Of a stretch of 64,000 nucleotides of DNA, positions 33,521-46,169 are shown in pieces. Origin of the DNA: Balaenoptera acutorostrata. Lineage: Eukaryota; Chordata; Mammalia; Artiodactyla; Balaenopteridae. Where the stretch lies: positions 51,250,374 to 51,314,373 of the forward strand of contig NC_080082.1 of the NCBI RefSeq assembly GCF_949987535.1, written 5' to 3'. Every line of letters begins with the position of its first letter. The first letter of the stretch is position 1. The position numbers and the translations under genes were made by a program. Below the pieces are notes generated by a model. The model was given only the letters and a program-made list of their open reading frames with translations. It did not search any database and had not been told where the DNA came from.

Positions 33521-34339
33521 TGTTCTCCTGAATTCTGTGCTGGGTTTAACAATGAAAGCTCATGTTGAGTGCTACACATGGTATGGGAGGATTTCTGAAA
33601 TTTTCTTAAAAGCAAGATTCCTGAGTTCATTTTCTTCCCTCTATTGCTATTCCTTCATTTTTCTTCTTTTCTCTCCTCTTCTCATTTGTAGTTGACTTGT
33701 TTCCCAAAGTTTGAGACTTTCTAGTATTCCAATCTTTACCTTTTCCAGGCTCAGAATTAGAACCACTGTCACTCTCTGCTTGTAACAGGGCAAAACAAGA
33801 AGCAGTAGTGGGAACAGAACTAAATACCACTGAGGCTATTGTAAAGATTTTTCTTTTAAAATACTTGTGTCAAGAATAAGTCCTCATTCATGAATGAAAG
33901 CTAGATTTCACCCGTAGACTCCTAACTGATGCTCCAAAACATATTCGCACAAAGTACATAGAGAAAGATAGAGTGCTGGGTGAGATCTAACTCAAGCAGA
34001 GTAGCAGCTTCAAAAACTGGAGGGTCCCATGAACTGGCAGTGTCTCTAGGTCACAGCCACAGCTTAGGCACATGGGCCTGGGGTCTGGCACTGGTCTCTC
34101 ATGTCGAATCCCCATCCACCTGCCCTGGGCACAGCAGAGTGGCCACATCACTTCAGGGGCTCCAGAGTGCGTGCCCACCTATATTGCCTTTTGTGACCTA
34201 CCCTTGGAAGTCATATACTATCATTTCCAACCACAGGCTCAACTAGTTCAAGGAGAGGGACCATTGAATTTCTCTTCTTCTCAAAGTCATATTGAAAGAA
34301 TATGTGAGATAGGGAGATCTTATTGCGACTATTTGGAAA
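33521..34339. other. Unassigned intergenic sequence
   Basis: No repeat recognised with confidence. A frame at 34072-34470 has no domain and overlaps an LTR-like segment. Confidence 0.3.
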
Positions 34340-34660
34340 AAAAAACAATCAGTCACAACACTCTTGCCTTGAGTGCACTATATGCAAGATATAGTTTCCC
34401 TGCCCTTTATTTTGGATTTGGCCATGTGAGTTGCTTTGGACAATGTGCACATTCTGAGCCTAGGCCTTAAGAGGTTTTGTGTATTTCCAGTTTCCCTCTT
34501 CATTTTTAGCCACTGCCATGAGAAATATGTGCCCTGGCTACCTTACTGTCCAGAGACAATGAGAGCTGCCCCAGTCAAATCACCTCAGCTTAACCCATGG
34601 AGGAAAAGCTAACCCCCAGCCAACCTGCAGATGTGTGAATGACTATAAATGCTTGTTGTT
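34340..34660 (+). repeat. MLT1-like LTR fragment
   Basis: The 3' part reads ACTATAAATGCTTGTTGTTT, the usual MLT1 polyadenylation region, preceded by GGCCATGTGAGTTGCTTTGG. Confidence 0.5.
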
Positions 34661-34682
34661 TTAAACAAACTTTCTCACATTT

Positions 34683-34894
34683 CTTTTTTTTTAATTAATT
34701 AATTTATTGTTTGGCTGCGCTGGGTCTTAGTTTCGGTACGCGGGATCTTCGTTGCCACATGCGGGATCTTTAATTGTAGCATGTGGGATCTTTAGTTGCG
34801 GCATGAGGGATCTAGTTCCCTGACCAGGGATGGAACCCAGGCCCCGTGCATTGGGAGTGCAGAGTCTTAACCACTGGACAACCAGGGAAGTCCC
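34683..34894 (-). repeat. CHR-type SINE
   Basis: Antisense copy from (ATTA)n and TTTGGCTGCGCTGGGTC to CAACCAGGGAAGTCCC. Confidence 0.87.
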
Positions 34895-35229
34895 ACATCT
34901 CTTTTTCATGGTGAACTTAAGGAAGTTTTTTTGGCTTTTTTGATTGACCCCAGTTAGCCATAATACCCTAATTGTGCAGAATAATCTTTATCAATTATTA
35001 TCACTTTGGACACAATACTCAAGAGGCTAAAAAGAAAACAGCTTCATTTTTGTCTCTCACTGTCTCTTTAAACATGCTCAGTGGAGCTAGATCTTCTTCG
35101 AACCTCTTAAAATTTAATTAGAGATCATGATTTTTCTGATAACTCCTACTTACTACAAATGGCTTCAGCTCAGTAATATAAATATGCAGTCTTCATGGCA
35201 GATTGAAAATTAAAACTTCTTCTGCTTTG

Positions 35230-35745
35230 ATCTGCTTGCAGTTTATGGCAAATAGTATTTTCCAAAAATGGCTGTGACTATATTTTTGTTTCCACGTGGT
35301 CTTCCAGAACCTTGCCACTTTCCCATCAGGAAGTGGAGTCCATGTTCCCTCCTTTTGAATCTGGATGGGCTTTTAAAACTGTAAGTGGAAATGATGTTAT
35401 GTGATTCTGAGGCTAGACATAAAAGGTGGTACAACTTCCATCTGGATCTTTCTTGGGACTCTTGCCTTGAGAACCTTGAGCTGCAATGTAAGATGTCTTA
35501 GGCTACCATGCTATTAAGAAGCTTAAACTACCCTACACAGAAACACCACCTGGAGAAACCTTGAGATTACATGAAATAAGAGATGTTCAGCCAGCTCCCA
35601 GTTGCTCCTGGAACTTCACACTGTTCCATGTTCAGCTATCATGAAAAATCTGAGCCAGAGCTGTCCAGATAGGCTGCTTCTGAATTCGTGACCCAGAGAA
35701 GCCATGAAAGATAATAAATGGTTGCTGTTGTTTGAAACCGTTAAA
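35230..35745 (+). repeat. MLT1-like LTR
   Basis: Starts near AAATGGCTGTGACTATATTT, passes through GTTATGTGATTCTGAGGCTA and ends at AATAAATGGTTGCTGTTG. Confidence 0.55.
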
Positions 35746-36150
35746 CTCGAGAGACTGGATATACAAACACAATACCAGATCGTATACGACAACAGAGCTC
35801 TGACCCACAAACTCTGCAGTAAACAGCTGGTTTCCAACCAGAAAACCAAACTACAACTTTGGCAGCAATCAGCCCAGAACAGTCAGAACTTGGTCAATAC
35901 CAGCTTCCCTATTTTTTGCCTCTGCTTCCAACTCAGAACCAACCAGAGAAAGCCAAACCATCACCCCCAAACCAATCACATAAGTTGCACTGCTTGTAGT
36001 TGGCCCACCTCCAGCTTCTCTATGCCAATAACCTCCATTCAGAATATACCTGAAGCCTTCCCTTTTTTCACTATAAAGCTTTGCCACTCCCCTGCCTGCC
36101 TTTGAGTCTCTGCCAAACACAGGTGACCGTGGCCTGTAATACCAGTCATT
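35746..36150 (+). repeat. LTR-like repeat, unassigned
   Basis: CA-rich sequence with a CTATAAAG box near 36070 and an ending that resembles an ERV LTR. A 133-codon frame crosses it by chance. Confidence 0.3.
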
Positions 36151-36523
36151 TGAAACAACCTAATGATAAAGAGAAACATTAATTACATAAGTGGCATGTA
36201 GAATTTACAGAATATTGTGGAAAACCCCTTAATGTTCAATATACATGTGATTTAAAAAGTAGGTTAAGAAAATACAAATATTAATGTGAAAGGATACTAG
36301 TTTAAATATAGCTATGTCTAAATACAGAAATTACTGTTTGTTTGTTTATTTATTTATTCATTCCTGGTTGTAGACGGTGGGAGGAGGCACCCGTGTGGTT
36401 TTGCGTTTGTATGTCCAGTCCTAGCAAGGTGGATGATCCCACGTGAGACTTCGAGTTCACCTGTGCCGGCCTCGCCACGCCCCCATCGCGCCTTGGGGAG
36501 GGGCTTGGAGAGCGCCCCAACCT

Positions 36524-36549
36524 GCGCAAGGTCTTCTGGGAGATGTGGT
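36524..36549 (-). promoter_or_regulatory. ZNF143/STAF-type site, inverted
   Basis: The minus strand reads ACCACATCTCCCAGAAGAC then CTTGCGC. It differs from the gene 1 site core at only two positions and keeps the TTGCGC tail. Confidence 0.6.
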
Positions 36550-36703
36550 CCCGTCGCCTGGCCGCCTCTTCTGCTTGCGCACGGGCACCACCGGCTGGGC
36601 CTTCTGGGTCTCCGGCGCGGGTAGGTCGCGCTGGTTCCGTGGAACAGCGGCTGGTGAAGGCCCCGTGGCGACCTCCATTCCCAAGACCTCCGGGCCTAAA
36701 GAG
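36550..36703 (+). other. Untranslated exon 1 of KRAB-ZNF gene 2
   Basis: The 3' border is the donor at 36704 (GTGAGT). The 5' border is not determined and is taken just after the STAF site. Confidence 0.45.
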
Positions 36704-37082
36704 GTGAGTCCCCTCGCTGGCTGAGGACAGCAGGAATAGCCAGGGGTCCCCGGGTCCTGCGAAGGGGGAACGTGAAAACCGAAAGTCCGGTAGTCTCGGA
36801 GTCCGAGGGGCGACGCAGGGGCTTCTTGGTTTTATTGACGTGGGGGTAGATGGCTGCGACTACCATTTACCCCCATCTACTACCAACAAGGGGATGGCGT
36901 GTCCCCTTGTTGGTGGGCCTCCCGGCATCCTTGGGTTGGGGGTTGGAGGCAGGGGTCCTTGGATTTAGGGGACAGCCCATGACGGGCATTTTGGTTTGGG
37001 AGGCTCCGCTGGTGCATTGCAACCCCAGATTGGTGGGGACAGGACAGTGAGGCAGGGTCCAGGGATTTGGGGGTGTCGACTG

Positions 37083-37990
37083 AAAAAAAAAAGCACAGCC
37101 TAAAAGTTGAGAATTATGTTTTATTTGGTGAACTTTCTGAGGACTTAAGACCAGGACGCAGCCTCTTAGATAGCTCTAAGGCAGGGGTCCCCAACCCCCG
37201 GGCCACCACCGGGTACCGGTCCGCAGCCTGTTAGGAGACAGGCCGCACAGCAGGAGGTGAGCAGCCGGCGAGGGAGAGAAGCTTTCTATGCCACTCCCCA
37301 TCTTTCCCCATCACTCGCATTACCGCCCGAACCATGTCCGTCCCCCAGCCCCGCCACCGTGGAAAAATTGTCTTCCACGAAAGTGGTCCCCGGTGCCAAA
37401 AAGGTTGGGGACCGCTGCTCTAAGGGACTGCTCTGAAGAGGTAAGGGGGAAGCCAGGATATATAGGAGGTTTGCAACAAAAAACCGGGCAGTCGGAACAT
37501 CAAAAGATTACTGTTAATTAGGAAAAACCCAGACATCTCAAGTTAATGAATTTAGCGCTTTTCTGTGTATGGGAAGATGCGAGAGTCTGGGCTCATTGAA
37601 ATCATTCTTTTGATATGTACCTTAGCTATCTAGGGCCAGTATCCTGCTTTTCTCCATCCTGAATCCCCTCAGGGTTCACAGTTGGGGGTGGCTGCAGTGG
37701 GTACTGGCTTGCTGGCCACAACATCCTTTGTTTACTGATATGGCAGGCAGCATTCTTAGTCCACTGGGGGAGCATATTGGGGCTGTATGTTCTGAGGTGT
37801 TTGTCTGGGCAGCTAGATCTGTGCATGCTTGGGTTTGGGAGATGTGGGGAGGAATTAGGAAGTGGGTGCCCCTGGGTTTGGGATATAGTGAGGGTCATGA
37901 GTCTTGGTCTTTATGGTGACAAGATGTTCTGACATCCCTTAGTTTGGAGGTGACTTGGACTTTGAGGAGGGGGGCCAGAGTCTTGGATCC
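37083..37990 (-). repeat. LTR-like repeat split by a hAT element
   Basis: From AGTTGAGAATTATGTTTTAT through GGAACATCAAAAGATTACTG to GGGGCCAGAGTCTTGGATCC. The minus strand has AAATAAAAC near the start. It looks like an artiodactyl ERV LTR. The hAT insertion at 37182-37417 divides it. Confidence 0.4.
37182..37417 (+). mobile_element. Non-autonomous hAT transposon (MER1-like)
   Basis: Terminal inverted repeats CAGGGGTCCCCAACC and GGTTGGGGACCGCTG, flanked by a perfect 8-bp duplication CTCTAAGG at 37174-37181 and 37418-37425. An 8-bp duplication is the hAT hallmark. The element is 236 bp, with a CpG-rich interior and no transposase. Confidence 0.92.
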
Positions 37991-38583
37991 CCCCTTTTGT
38001 TGTAGATGCTCCTGTGAGGCCACCTTCACCTCTGACTCAGAGGGCTTTTTCTATAAGTGAGCCAAGGGATGTGTTATCAGAGGGATGGACAGACTGTGCT
38101 AGCCACCGGGGTGGGCTGTTCCCCCAGCCAGGCTCTCTGTGAATTGCCAAAGGCCTGCTGCCACTTTGCATCTGAGAAACCCCAGAGCTTAAAGTGGTCA
38201 GCAGCTTCTCTAAGCTCCCAGGTGCTGTGGAGTTAAATGACCTTCCCCTGGGTACTTGCCTCTGGGGTAGCAAAACCAGGAATATCACACCTATAATCAC
38301 CTCCACAGTTATCTGCAAAAGAGAATTCTCCACACTGTTGGCCAGTGAGGGCTGTAGGGGAGTTGTATTTCCTTTGTTGTCTCTTTGGAAGTTATAGTTC
38401 CAGGTTTTAAAGGTGGAGGTGTCCCAGTTGTGAATTTGGTATCACAGGTGACTTGTAAGTCACAGGCCTGGCTGTATCTCTGCAAAGCCTCTCTGAGTGC
38501 AGAGGTTGCAGGATGAACATGCTCTACATTCTCGTTGGTCTTTCAGGTCAAGGTTGGCTCATGGCTCTTTTATTTTCCTTTAG

Positions 38584-38746
38584 GTAAGGGTGGATCTGCA
38601 GAGACTGAGTATGCGGATTTCTGGCCTGTGACTCAGTCCTCATTGCTCCTGGCTCCCCATTCTGCCCTCTTTGGAATCTGCTGGCCCTGAGAGATCTGTG
38701 AAAAGAGGAGAAAATGGCCCCAGGGTTCCTGGCAGCAAGACCCTCA
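38584..38746 (+). other. Exon 2 of gene 2, carrying the start codon
   Basis: The acceptor TATTTTCCTTTAG ends at 38583 and the donor TCA|GTGAGT is at 38746/38747. The ATG at 38714-38716 (context AAAATGG) opens MAPGFLAARPS and leaves phase 0, as required by the KRAB-A exon at 48524. The N-terminus is like the MA(x)LLTAR starts of many KRAB-ZNF proteins. Confidence 0.65.
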
Positions 38747-38759
38747 GTGAGTGATTTTT

Positions 38760-39109
38760 AACCTCTTTCATGCAGTAATCCCTGTCCCCAGTTAGATGAC
38801 ATGTTTGTTCACTGCCTCAAAGTGCCCACCAGGACTCTAAGACAAACATGAAACGTGGCCCAGCTTTGGGAAACTCCGGAGGAAAGCCCACTCTCTCTCC
38901 TCAATTTACCTCCCCCCTTGACCCCATTGGTATCAGAGCTCTTGGCACACCTTAAACTTTGCCCCTACTTTTCATTAATTTAGTCCACAAATGGTTCAGC
39001 CTCTCTTCCACATGCCCTGGTGTGTACTGTGTACATTGCGAAGTATTGTCTTTTCTTGAGGGCTTGTAGGCCTTGTTGAGGTGGTTTGTTTGTTTTCCTT
39101 ACTGCAATG
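38760..39109. other. Intron 2 of gene 2, start
   Basis: No repeat or exon recognised. Confidence 0.3.
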
Positions 39110-39780
39110 AACTTTAAAATTTAAGTGGTATTAAATTAACAAGAATTGCAAGAATAGTACAAATTACACCTGTATACCCTTCATTCACATTCATCAATTG
39201 TCAACTTTTTGCCTGTTGCTTTATCATTCCATCTCTATATGTATATTTGTCATTTTCTGAATCGTTTGAGAGTAAGTTGCAGACATCGTCTTTTACCCCT
39301 AATTACTTCAGAATGCTTCACCTAAAAACAAAAGACAGTCCCTTAAATAGCCATAGTATAATTCAGGGAATTTAATATTGATACAGTACTATTGTCTAAT
39401 CTCCAATTTATAATAATAAAAATTTGCCAGTTGCCCTAATAAGTTTCTTTATGCCCCACACCCCCTGCCCTTACCTGTCTTTAGTCTTCTTTAATCTGGA
39501 ATACTTTCTTAACATTTCTGTCTTTATTGATCTTGACATTTTTGAAAAGTACAGGCTTGTTATTTTAAATGTTCCTCAAATTGGATTTGTCTTTTGGTTC
39601 TTCATGATTAGATTAAGATTACACACTTCTGGCAGGAGTAACACAGAAGTGATGTGTCCTCAATTTGTCATATCAGTTGGCACAGAATATTGATTTGTTT
39701 CATTATGATACTAACTTTGATCACTTAATGTTGAGTCTGCCAGGTTTCTCCACTGTAACTTTTCTATTTGAGGATTGGAG
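39110..39780 (-). repeat. Ancient L1M 3' region
   Basis: Contains AGAATAGTACAAATTACACC and CTAATCTCCAATTTATAATA in the L1M order seen at 13.1 and 30.2 kb. Confidence 0.5.
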
Positions 39781-39987
39781 AGGAAGGGAACAGATCTCTT
39801 AAGCTGGATGTCACTATCATGTGGAAGGCATATCGAAATGGGGACAGAGAGGGAATAGAATCTTATATAGAAGATGGCCACAGTGATCCAGATAAAAGCT
39901 GATTATGTCCTGGACCAGGGTGATCACAGTGAAGATGAAATGAAACAAAAATATTCAAGAGTTAATGGTGGGGTGGCAGTGGGGGAG

Positions 39988-40172
39988 AACTTCCCTGGTG
40001 GTTCAGTGGTTAAGACTCCATGCTCCCAATGCAGGGGGCCCGGGTTCGATCCCTGCTCAGGGAACTGGATCCCGCATGCCACAACTAAGAGTTCACATGC
40101 CACAGCTAAAGATACAACATGCGGCAACTAAGACCCTCTGCAGCCTAAATAAATAAATATTTAAAAAAAAAA
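39988..40172 (+). repeat. CHR-type SINE
   Basis: Sense copy with ACTTCCCTGGTGGTTCAGTG, the box-B-like GGGTTCGATCCC, and an (AAAT)n tail. Confidence 0.88.
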
Positions 40173-40529
40173 GAGTATGGGGGGAATAAAATCAATGAGA
40201 TTAGGTATTTAATTGAGGGAGGTGTCAACTATAGATTTCTGAGTTTTGCAACTACATGCATGGTGGTGTGATTTTCTGAGATAGGAAATAGAGGGGTTAC
40301 CAGATATTGGCAGTTATGTGTGGAAATGGGGAATCAGGAAGTGTGCCAGAATCCCAGGAAGAAACAGATAACACACTTATAAGGAATGATCAAAGAAACT
40401 TTCATGAAGGGAGTATTTGTAAGTTTTTCAGAGACCATTGTGGGATGGTTTCAGCATCCCTGGATTAGCAACATAATGGAGCCCTTACCACCACAGGCTG
40501 AAATGGTTAGGAAAGAGAGCAGTTCCTGG

Positions 40530-41290
40530 AACCTGGTTTCTTCTTTGACCCTTTGGTTATTTGGGAGTATGTTGTTTAATTTACACATATTTGTGATTTT
40601 CCTAAATTTTTTCCTGTTATTGATTTCTAATTTCATTCCGTTGTATTCAAAGAACATAAACTTTATATTATTTCTGTAATTTTAAATTTATTAAGATTTG
40701 TTTTATGACCTAGCATATGTTCTATCCTGGAGAATGTTCCATGTGCTTGAAAGTTCCAATATTATTGAAAAATATATGTATTCTGTTGTTGTTAGCTGGA
40801 GTGTTCTATACATGTCTGTTAGGTCTAGTTGGTTTATAGTTTTTTTTCAAGTCTTCTATGTCCTTGTTGATCTTCTATTTAGTCGTTCTATCTATTATTG
40901 AAGTTGGAGTATCAAAGTCTCCAACTGTTATTGTTGAATTATCTATTTCTCTCTTCATTTCTGTCAGTTTTTGTTTCATGTATTGTAGTGCTCTGTTACT
41001 AGATGCACTACATTTTTATAAACATTATATCTTCCTGATGGATTGACTCTTTTATCATTATAAAATGTCCCTCTTTATCTCTAGTAACATTTTTTGTTTA
41101 AAGTATGTTTTGTCAGATATTTGTATAGCCACTGTAGCTTGCTGTGATTGCTGTTTGCATGCTATGTATATCTTTTCACCTTTTAACTTATAATCAGTTT
41201 GTATCTTTGAATCTAAAGGGTGTCTTCTGTAGATAGCAACTAGTTGAATCATTTTTTTTTTAATCTAGTCTGATAATCTCTACCTTTAGA
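40530..41290 (-). repeat. L1 ORF2-region fragment
   Basis: Antisense L1 through GAGTATGTTGTTTAATTTAC and TTGGAGTATCAAAGTCTCC. Short open frames only. Confidence 0.65.
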
Positions 41291-41489
41291 TTGGATTTAC
41301 AGGAAGCCATTGATTTATCATTTCGTTTCTAAACAAAGAAGTACTTTCTACCAACTTGCAGAAAGTATATACTAATAAGTAATTGTTTTCCTTTAAAAAT
41401 TACCCATTGAAAAACTCTTTGCACATTCTATAAAACTGGCCTGTATTCTTCAAAATGTTAGTGTTATAAAAGACAAAGAAAAGCAGAGG

Positions 41490-42960
41490 AACTGTCTAGA
41501 TTAAAGGGCACTAAAGATACATGGCAGTAAATTGCAGAACTTGCAATTTACTGAACTGAGTCTTCTCTCAGGTTAGAATATTTTATAAAGGACATCATTA
41601 GGATAACTAGAAGTGGAATATTTTTGATTGATGGAATGCTTTTTTATGTAATCTGTGACATTTCCTGAATTTGATATTTGCACTGTGGTTATGTAAGAGA
41701 ATAGCCTTATTCTTAGGAAATATACACTGAAAGATTATGGGGCAAAGGGGCATGATGTACATCTCCTACTCTTAAATGGTTCAGAAAAAAATTATGTGTG
41801 TGTATTTGTGCAGAGAGAGAGTGAGAATGGTAAAGCAAATGTGGCAAAATGTTTTAACAAAAAGGTGAATCTGGGTGAAGGGTATATGGGAGTTCTTTAT
41901 GTTATTCTTGTGACTTTACTATAAGTTGAAATTACTTTCAAATGAGGTTTTTAAAAAGCTGTTTGAAAATGATGGTGCATTTCGTTGATAGAATACTATG
42001 CAACCATAATGAAGGAGGAAGAAGCCTTTTAAGTACTAGTATGGAATGTCCTTCTGAATCTATTTAGGAAATCTTGATTGTGGTGGTAGTTACACAATAT
42101 AGATGTTTGTCAAAACTCATCAAACTGTACCCTGAAAATGGGAGCATTTTACTGTGTATAAAGTATACCTCAAAGTTAATTTTAAAATACAACTCTATAG
42201 TTAGGGGAAAAAATTGCAAACCAGTGTGCATAGTATGCTATTGTTTGTATGAAGAAGAGAAAAAAAGGATATGTGACTTTTTCTTGAACATATGCATATT
42301 TAAGGATGGATGCATAAAAAGTGTTTAACTTTTAACAGAAATACTTAAACTTAAATGCATATTACTAAGCTGAAAGAAGCCAGTTCGAAAAGGTTACATG
42401 TTGTATGATTCCAACCATATGACATTCCGGAAATGGCAAAACTATGGAGACAGTAAAAACATCAGTGGTTGCCAGGGGTGGCTGGGAGAGGGAGAGTTGA
42501 ATAGACAGAGGATTTTTAGAGCAGGGAAAATACTCTGTATAAAAGTATAATAGTGAATACCTGTCATTATAAATGTGTCCAGATCCATTGACTGTACAGG
42601 AGTGAACCCTAATTTAAACTAAGGACTTTGGGTGATTATAATGTGTCAGTGTAGGTTCATCAGTTGTACCAAATGTACCATTCTGGTGGGGGGGTGTTGA
42701 TAATGTGGGAGGTTGTGCAATCTGGGGAAGGTTGTGGGGCAGGGGTTTTATGGGAAATCTCTGTACCTTCCCCTCAATTTTGTTGTGAACCTAAAACTGC
42801 TCCAGAAAATAGTCTTTTTTTTTTTTTTTTTTTTTAAGTTTAACAGAGGTTGTGTCCAGGGAGGAGAGATGGGGAGAGGGAGACTTTTGTCACTATATGT
42901 ATTTTTACACATATAAACATATGCACATTGTAATACTTTTTCAAAAATAAAAATAAAAAT
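41490..42960 (+). repeat. L1 3'-end fragments
   Basis: Two consecutive sense pieces. One has GATATTTGCACTGTGGTTATG, also seen at 48.9-49.2 kb. The other has ATACTATGCAACCATAATGA and CAGTGGTTGCCAGGGGTGGC. A T-run of 22 lies at about 42815-42836. Confidence 0.55.
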
Positions 42961-44009
42961 TCTTGGGAAAGAAAAGCTATTTGAACAGAAAGGAGTTTAG
43001 GAAAGTGATCGTTTTAGACAACAAATTTACAAAAATAAGGAGTGTTTTTATAATAACCGTAACTGATTAGGAAATTAAATGAAGGGGGACAGATTCACAA
43101 AAGCAACAAGAATATCAAACACATTGCTTTGAACCTAAGAAAGAACATGCAGGATCTTTAAGAAGAAGGTAACAAACTCTCTAAGGGACAAGAACATTAC
43201 CCATTGTTCTTAGATTTTAATAAGTGATTTAAAGTTCCACATGTATTTGGAGCAACATGAAATGGTTTTAAATTAAGAATCTTATAGAAAAATAGATGTT
43301 CCAGAACTTGCGGGAAAATACATGTATATAACACATGCACGAACTTTTATCAGTGTCAAGAATATGCTGTTTGTTAAATACATGAACATTTAGTAAGCTC
43401 TAAATTTACCACTCTCTGTGTGTTGTAGATTTTAGATCTAGATATCTTTTTTTACTGAGTTAGAAGTGCAAAGGAAATGTGCAAATTTATGACACCCTTT
43501 AAGGTAGCAGTAGAAATACAATCTAGTGTATAAATCAAGAAGTGGTGGACTGTTCAGGGACCTTTGGCATTTTTCAGAGTTTTTAATTTTTAAAGGCTTT
43601 TATTGTAAATGTTAACGAACACAAGGTAATCAGAGAATTTTTGGAAGCTCTAGAAAAGACAGAAAAAGAAACTCATAATTCCACCAGTTTTCAATAAAAA
43701 AATAGAAAGTAGAAAGTGAAATGTCCCCCATTTATCCAAAGGTAACCATTGTAAACAACTTGTTCTCTCTTTCCAGAAATTTTTTTTGCATTTGCTCCTA
43801 AACCCACACGGTACTGTGCATATGGTTTCTAAAATGAAAATATTAATAATCTGCAGTTTGCATTTTTTTCTCCAAACATTGTAACATGGACCTCTTTCTA
43901 AGGTAATCTATAATGTTATCTTCTCTTTAAAGAAGTTTTAAAAACTGGGTGTTATTGCATGACTTTGCTAATTAGAGTTTTTTAGAATCACCATAACTTA
44001 TTAAATTTT
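42961..44009. other. Intron 2 sequence, unassigned
   Basis: AT-rich. No exon or clear repeat. Confidence 0.3.
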
Positions 44010-45240
44010 TGCAAAAACTTTTACAAGTGAGATGTAAATTACATGCAATAAATTGCACAAATCTTAAGTACATCTTGGTGAATTTTTACATATATATACA
44101 CAGCAATGAAATCACCACCCAAGTAAATATACAGAATGTTTCTGTCACCTTATAAAGTTCCCTTTGTTCTCCCTCCCAGTCAGTTTCCCCGATAGGCAAC
44201 CACTATTTCTGATTAGTTTTGCCTGTTCTATAACTGCATAAATACAGTTTGTACTCCCTTCACTCAGCATAATATCTCTGAAATTCATCCAGCTGTCACC
44301 TTAACATTTTGTTATGTCACTTCTTATTCTGTAGTTTATATTTGTTTAAAAACAAAATAGCATAATATTTTGCTTGTTAAACATATTGCTTGTTGTAAAT
44401 AGAAAAGTACAATTGGATATAGAGTTGAACGTGGAATTATCCTGTGTCCAATTTCCCATCCAATGCATTGAGAATCATTTACATCTATGTAAAATACTCA
44501 TACTTTAAAAAAAAAAAATTTACAAAAGTAAATCTTAACACAGTTTGGCTGCTTTCTCTGTAAAGTTACACTAAAGTTGCCTTTCTTTGTCAGTATATAC
44601 AGAACTGCCTCATTCTTTAGCAGATATTCAGTATTGTGTGGTCCAGTGTGGATGTACTTTCAGATAACTGAAAGTTCTTCAATATTACAAATGTAACTAC
44701 AATAAATATCTCTGCACTCATATCTTCATGCTCTTGTGCAAGTCTGACATGTAGAATTGGAAGTGTGGGACCAAAGGTGTTCTGTACATTAAAAAACATT
44801 TTTTTTAGTGAACTGAATTTTTTGTATTGAGGATTAATTGACACATGATAAACTGCACATAAAGTGTTCAATTTTATATTCATATATATATTCATGAATA
44901 TATATGAATATATTCAATTTTGACATTTTTATACACTCATGAAACCATCATCTCAATCAAGATAATCAAAGGATCTTATCACCCCCAAAGTTTCCTTGTT
45001 CACTTTTGTAACCCTTGCTTCCTGACCCTCCCTGCCCCCTCAATTTGAAGGATACAGTCAAATTGCTCCCCCCTAGAAGACTGTACCTATTTATGTTCTA
45101 ACAGCATATGAGACTGATCACTTTCCTACAGCCTCACTAGTGATAAGGTTTTCAGATTTTAAAACATTTACTGATCTGATAGCTAAAAAGAGAAATTCAA
45201 GTATTTCACCAGTTCACCTTTTGAGAATTGTGGATTTGTA
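44010..45240 (-). repeat. Old L1 3'-region fragments
   Basis: Antisense blocks near 44010-44340 (GAAATCACCACCCAAGTAAA) and 44800-45240 (GAAACCATCATCTCAATCAA), separated by unassigned sequence. Confidence 0.5.
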
Positions 45241-46169
45241 TCCTAAAAGTGGCAGGTTTCCAGGAAATCTTCACAAAGGAGGCAGAATTTGCTGCCCTGT
45301 GACTTGATCAACCTGTGAAGCTACCGTCCTGAGAAAGTCAGAGCTGGGTACCCCTAGGAAGTAGGGTCATGCCTTGTACGCAGTGGATGCTTAGTAAACG
45401 TTTATCACCTTAACTGAGCTTTAGTTTATTAACTGTGCTCTCACTTAAATAGAGAAGTCCAGGACCCAGCCTGAAGTCTGGGCTGCTGGGACATCTCCTC
45501 TCCTGCCTACAGGAACAAAACAGCTACCTGAGCATGAAGGCTGCAGGAGGTCCCTCACATGCAGGAGTTCCATCTTTGGTGGAGACAACACCTCCTGAAA
45601 CTCCCTCTGGATGTTCCAGGTGGAGTTTGGAGAGGCTGAAGAGAGATTCCCTCAGCAGAGCCACTGGGGCTGAGGGGATTCCCCTCCTAACAGGGAGGGC
45701 AAGATGTGGGACCATGTAGAAGCTGGAGTGACCTCAAAGAGTAAGGAGAAAGGTGAGAGTTAAATCATTACCAAGGCACACAGTAGGTATTCAGTAGGTT
45801 TTTGCAAGGAGGGAGGGAGAAAGTGTCTGGGTCGAAGGGCCATCTGTAAAAGTAGAAAGAGAGGAAAAGGCTTTCTAGGGGAGGGCCTAGAAAAGTCAGG
45901 TAATGGTAAACAAGGACCAGTGTTACCAGCTGAATACAATGTGCCCCTTCTCCCTTCTTGGTAACTAAGATACTGGTCTGCTTCAGTGAGCCAGGTTCAT
46001 TTTTCACTGCTTCTTTCTTCTTACCCAGCACTGCCTTCTGCGGTTTCTGCCCTTCTTCAGGAAGAGGAGGAAATGCCCAAATTACAGGTAAATTAGAGTC
46101 CACTTTCTCTCCCTGAAAATATCACCCACATACCTCATTTTGGGGATTGGAGAAGGAGAGCAATATAAC
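45241..46169. other. Intron 2 sequence with small MIR-like pieces
   Basis: MIR-like words at about 45365-45412 and 45770-45810 (CACAGTAGGTATTCAGTAGG). A 61-codon frame at 45534 and its antisense partner show no domain. Confidence 0.35.

Larger units (their letters stand above)
36380..36760 (+). promoter_or_regulatory. CpG-rich promoter of KRAB-ZNF gene 2
   Basis: A sharply bounded GC/CpG island following an AT-rich stretch. It contains an inverted STAF-type site and ends at a strong donor (GAG|GTGAGT at 36703/36704). Its layout matches the gene 1 promoter: no TATA box, a STAF site, then a short non-coding exon. Confidence 0.7.

Noticed and set aside
34072..36105. Coding exons in the 132-133 codon frames at 34.1 and 35.7 kb
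   Set aside because: They overlap LTR-like repeats, have no recognisable domain, and lack matching splice sites.
36433..36724. Protein-coding frames in the gene 2 CpG island
   Set aside because: GC-rich promoter sequence is open by composition on both strands; the donor at 36704 and the ATG at 38714 fit a non-coding first exon better.
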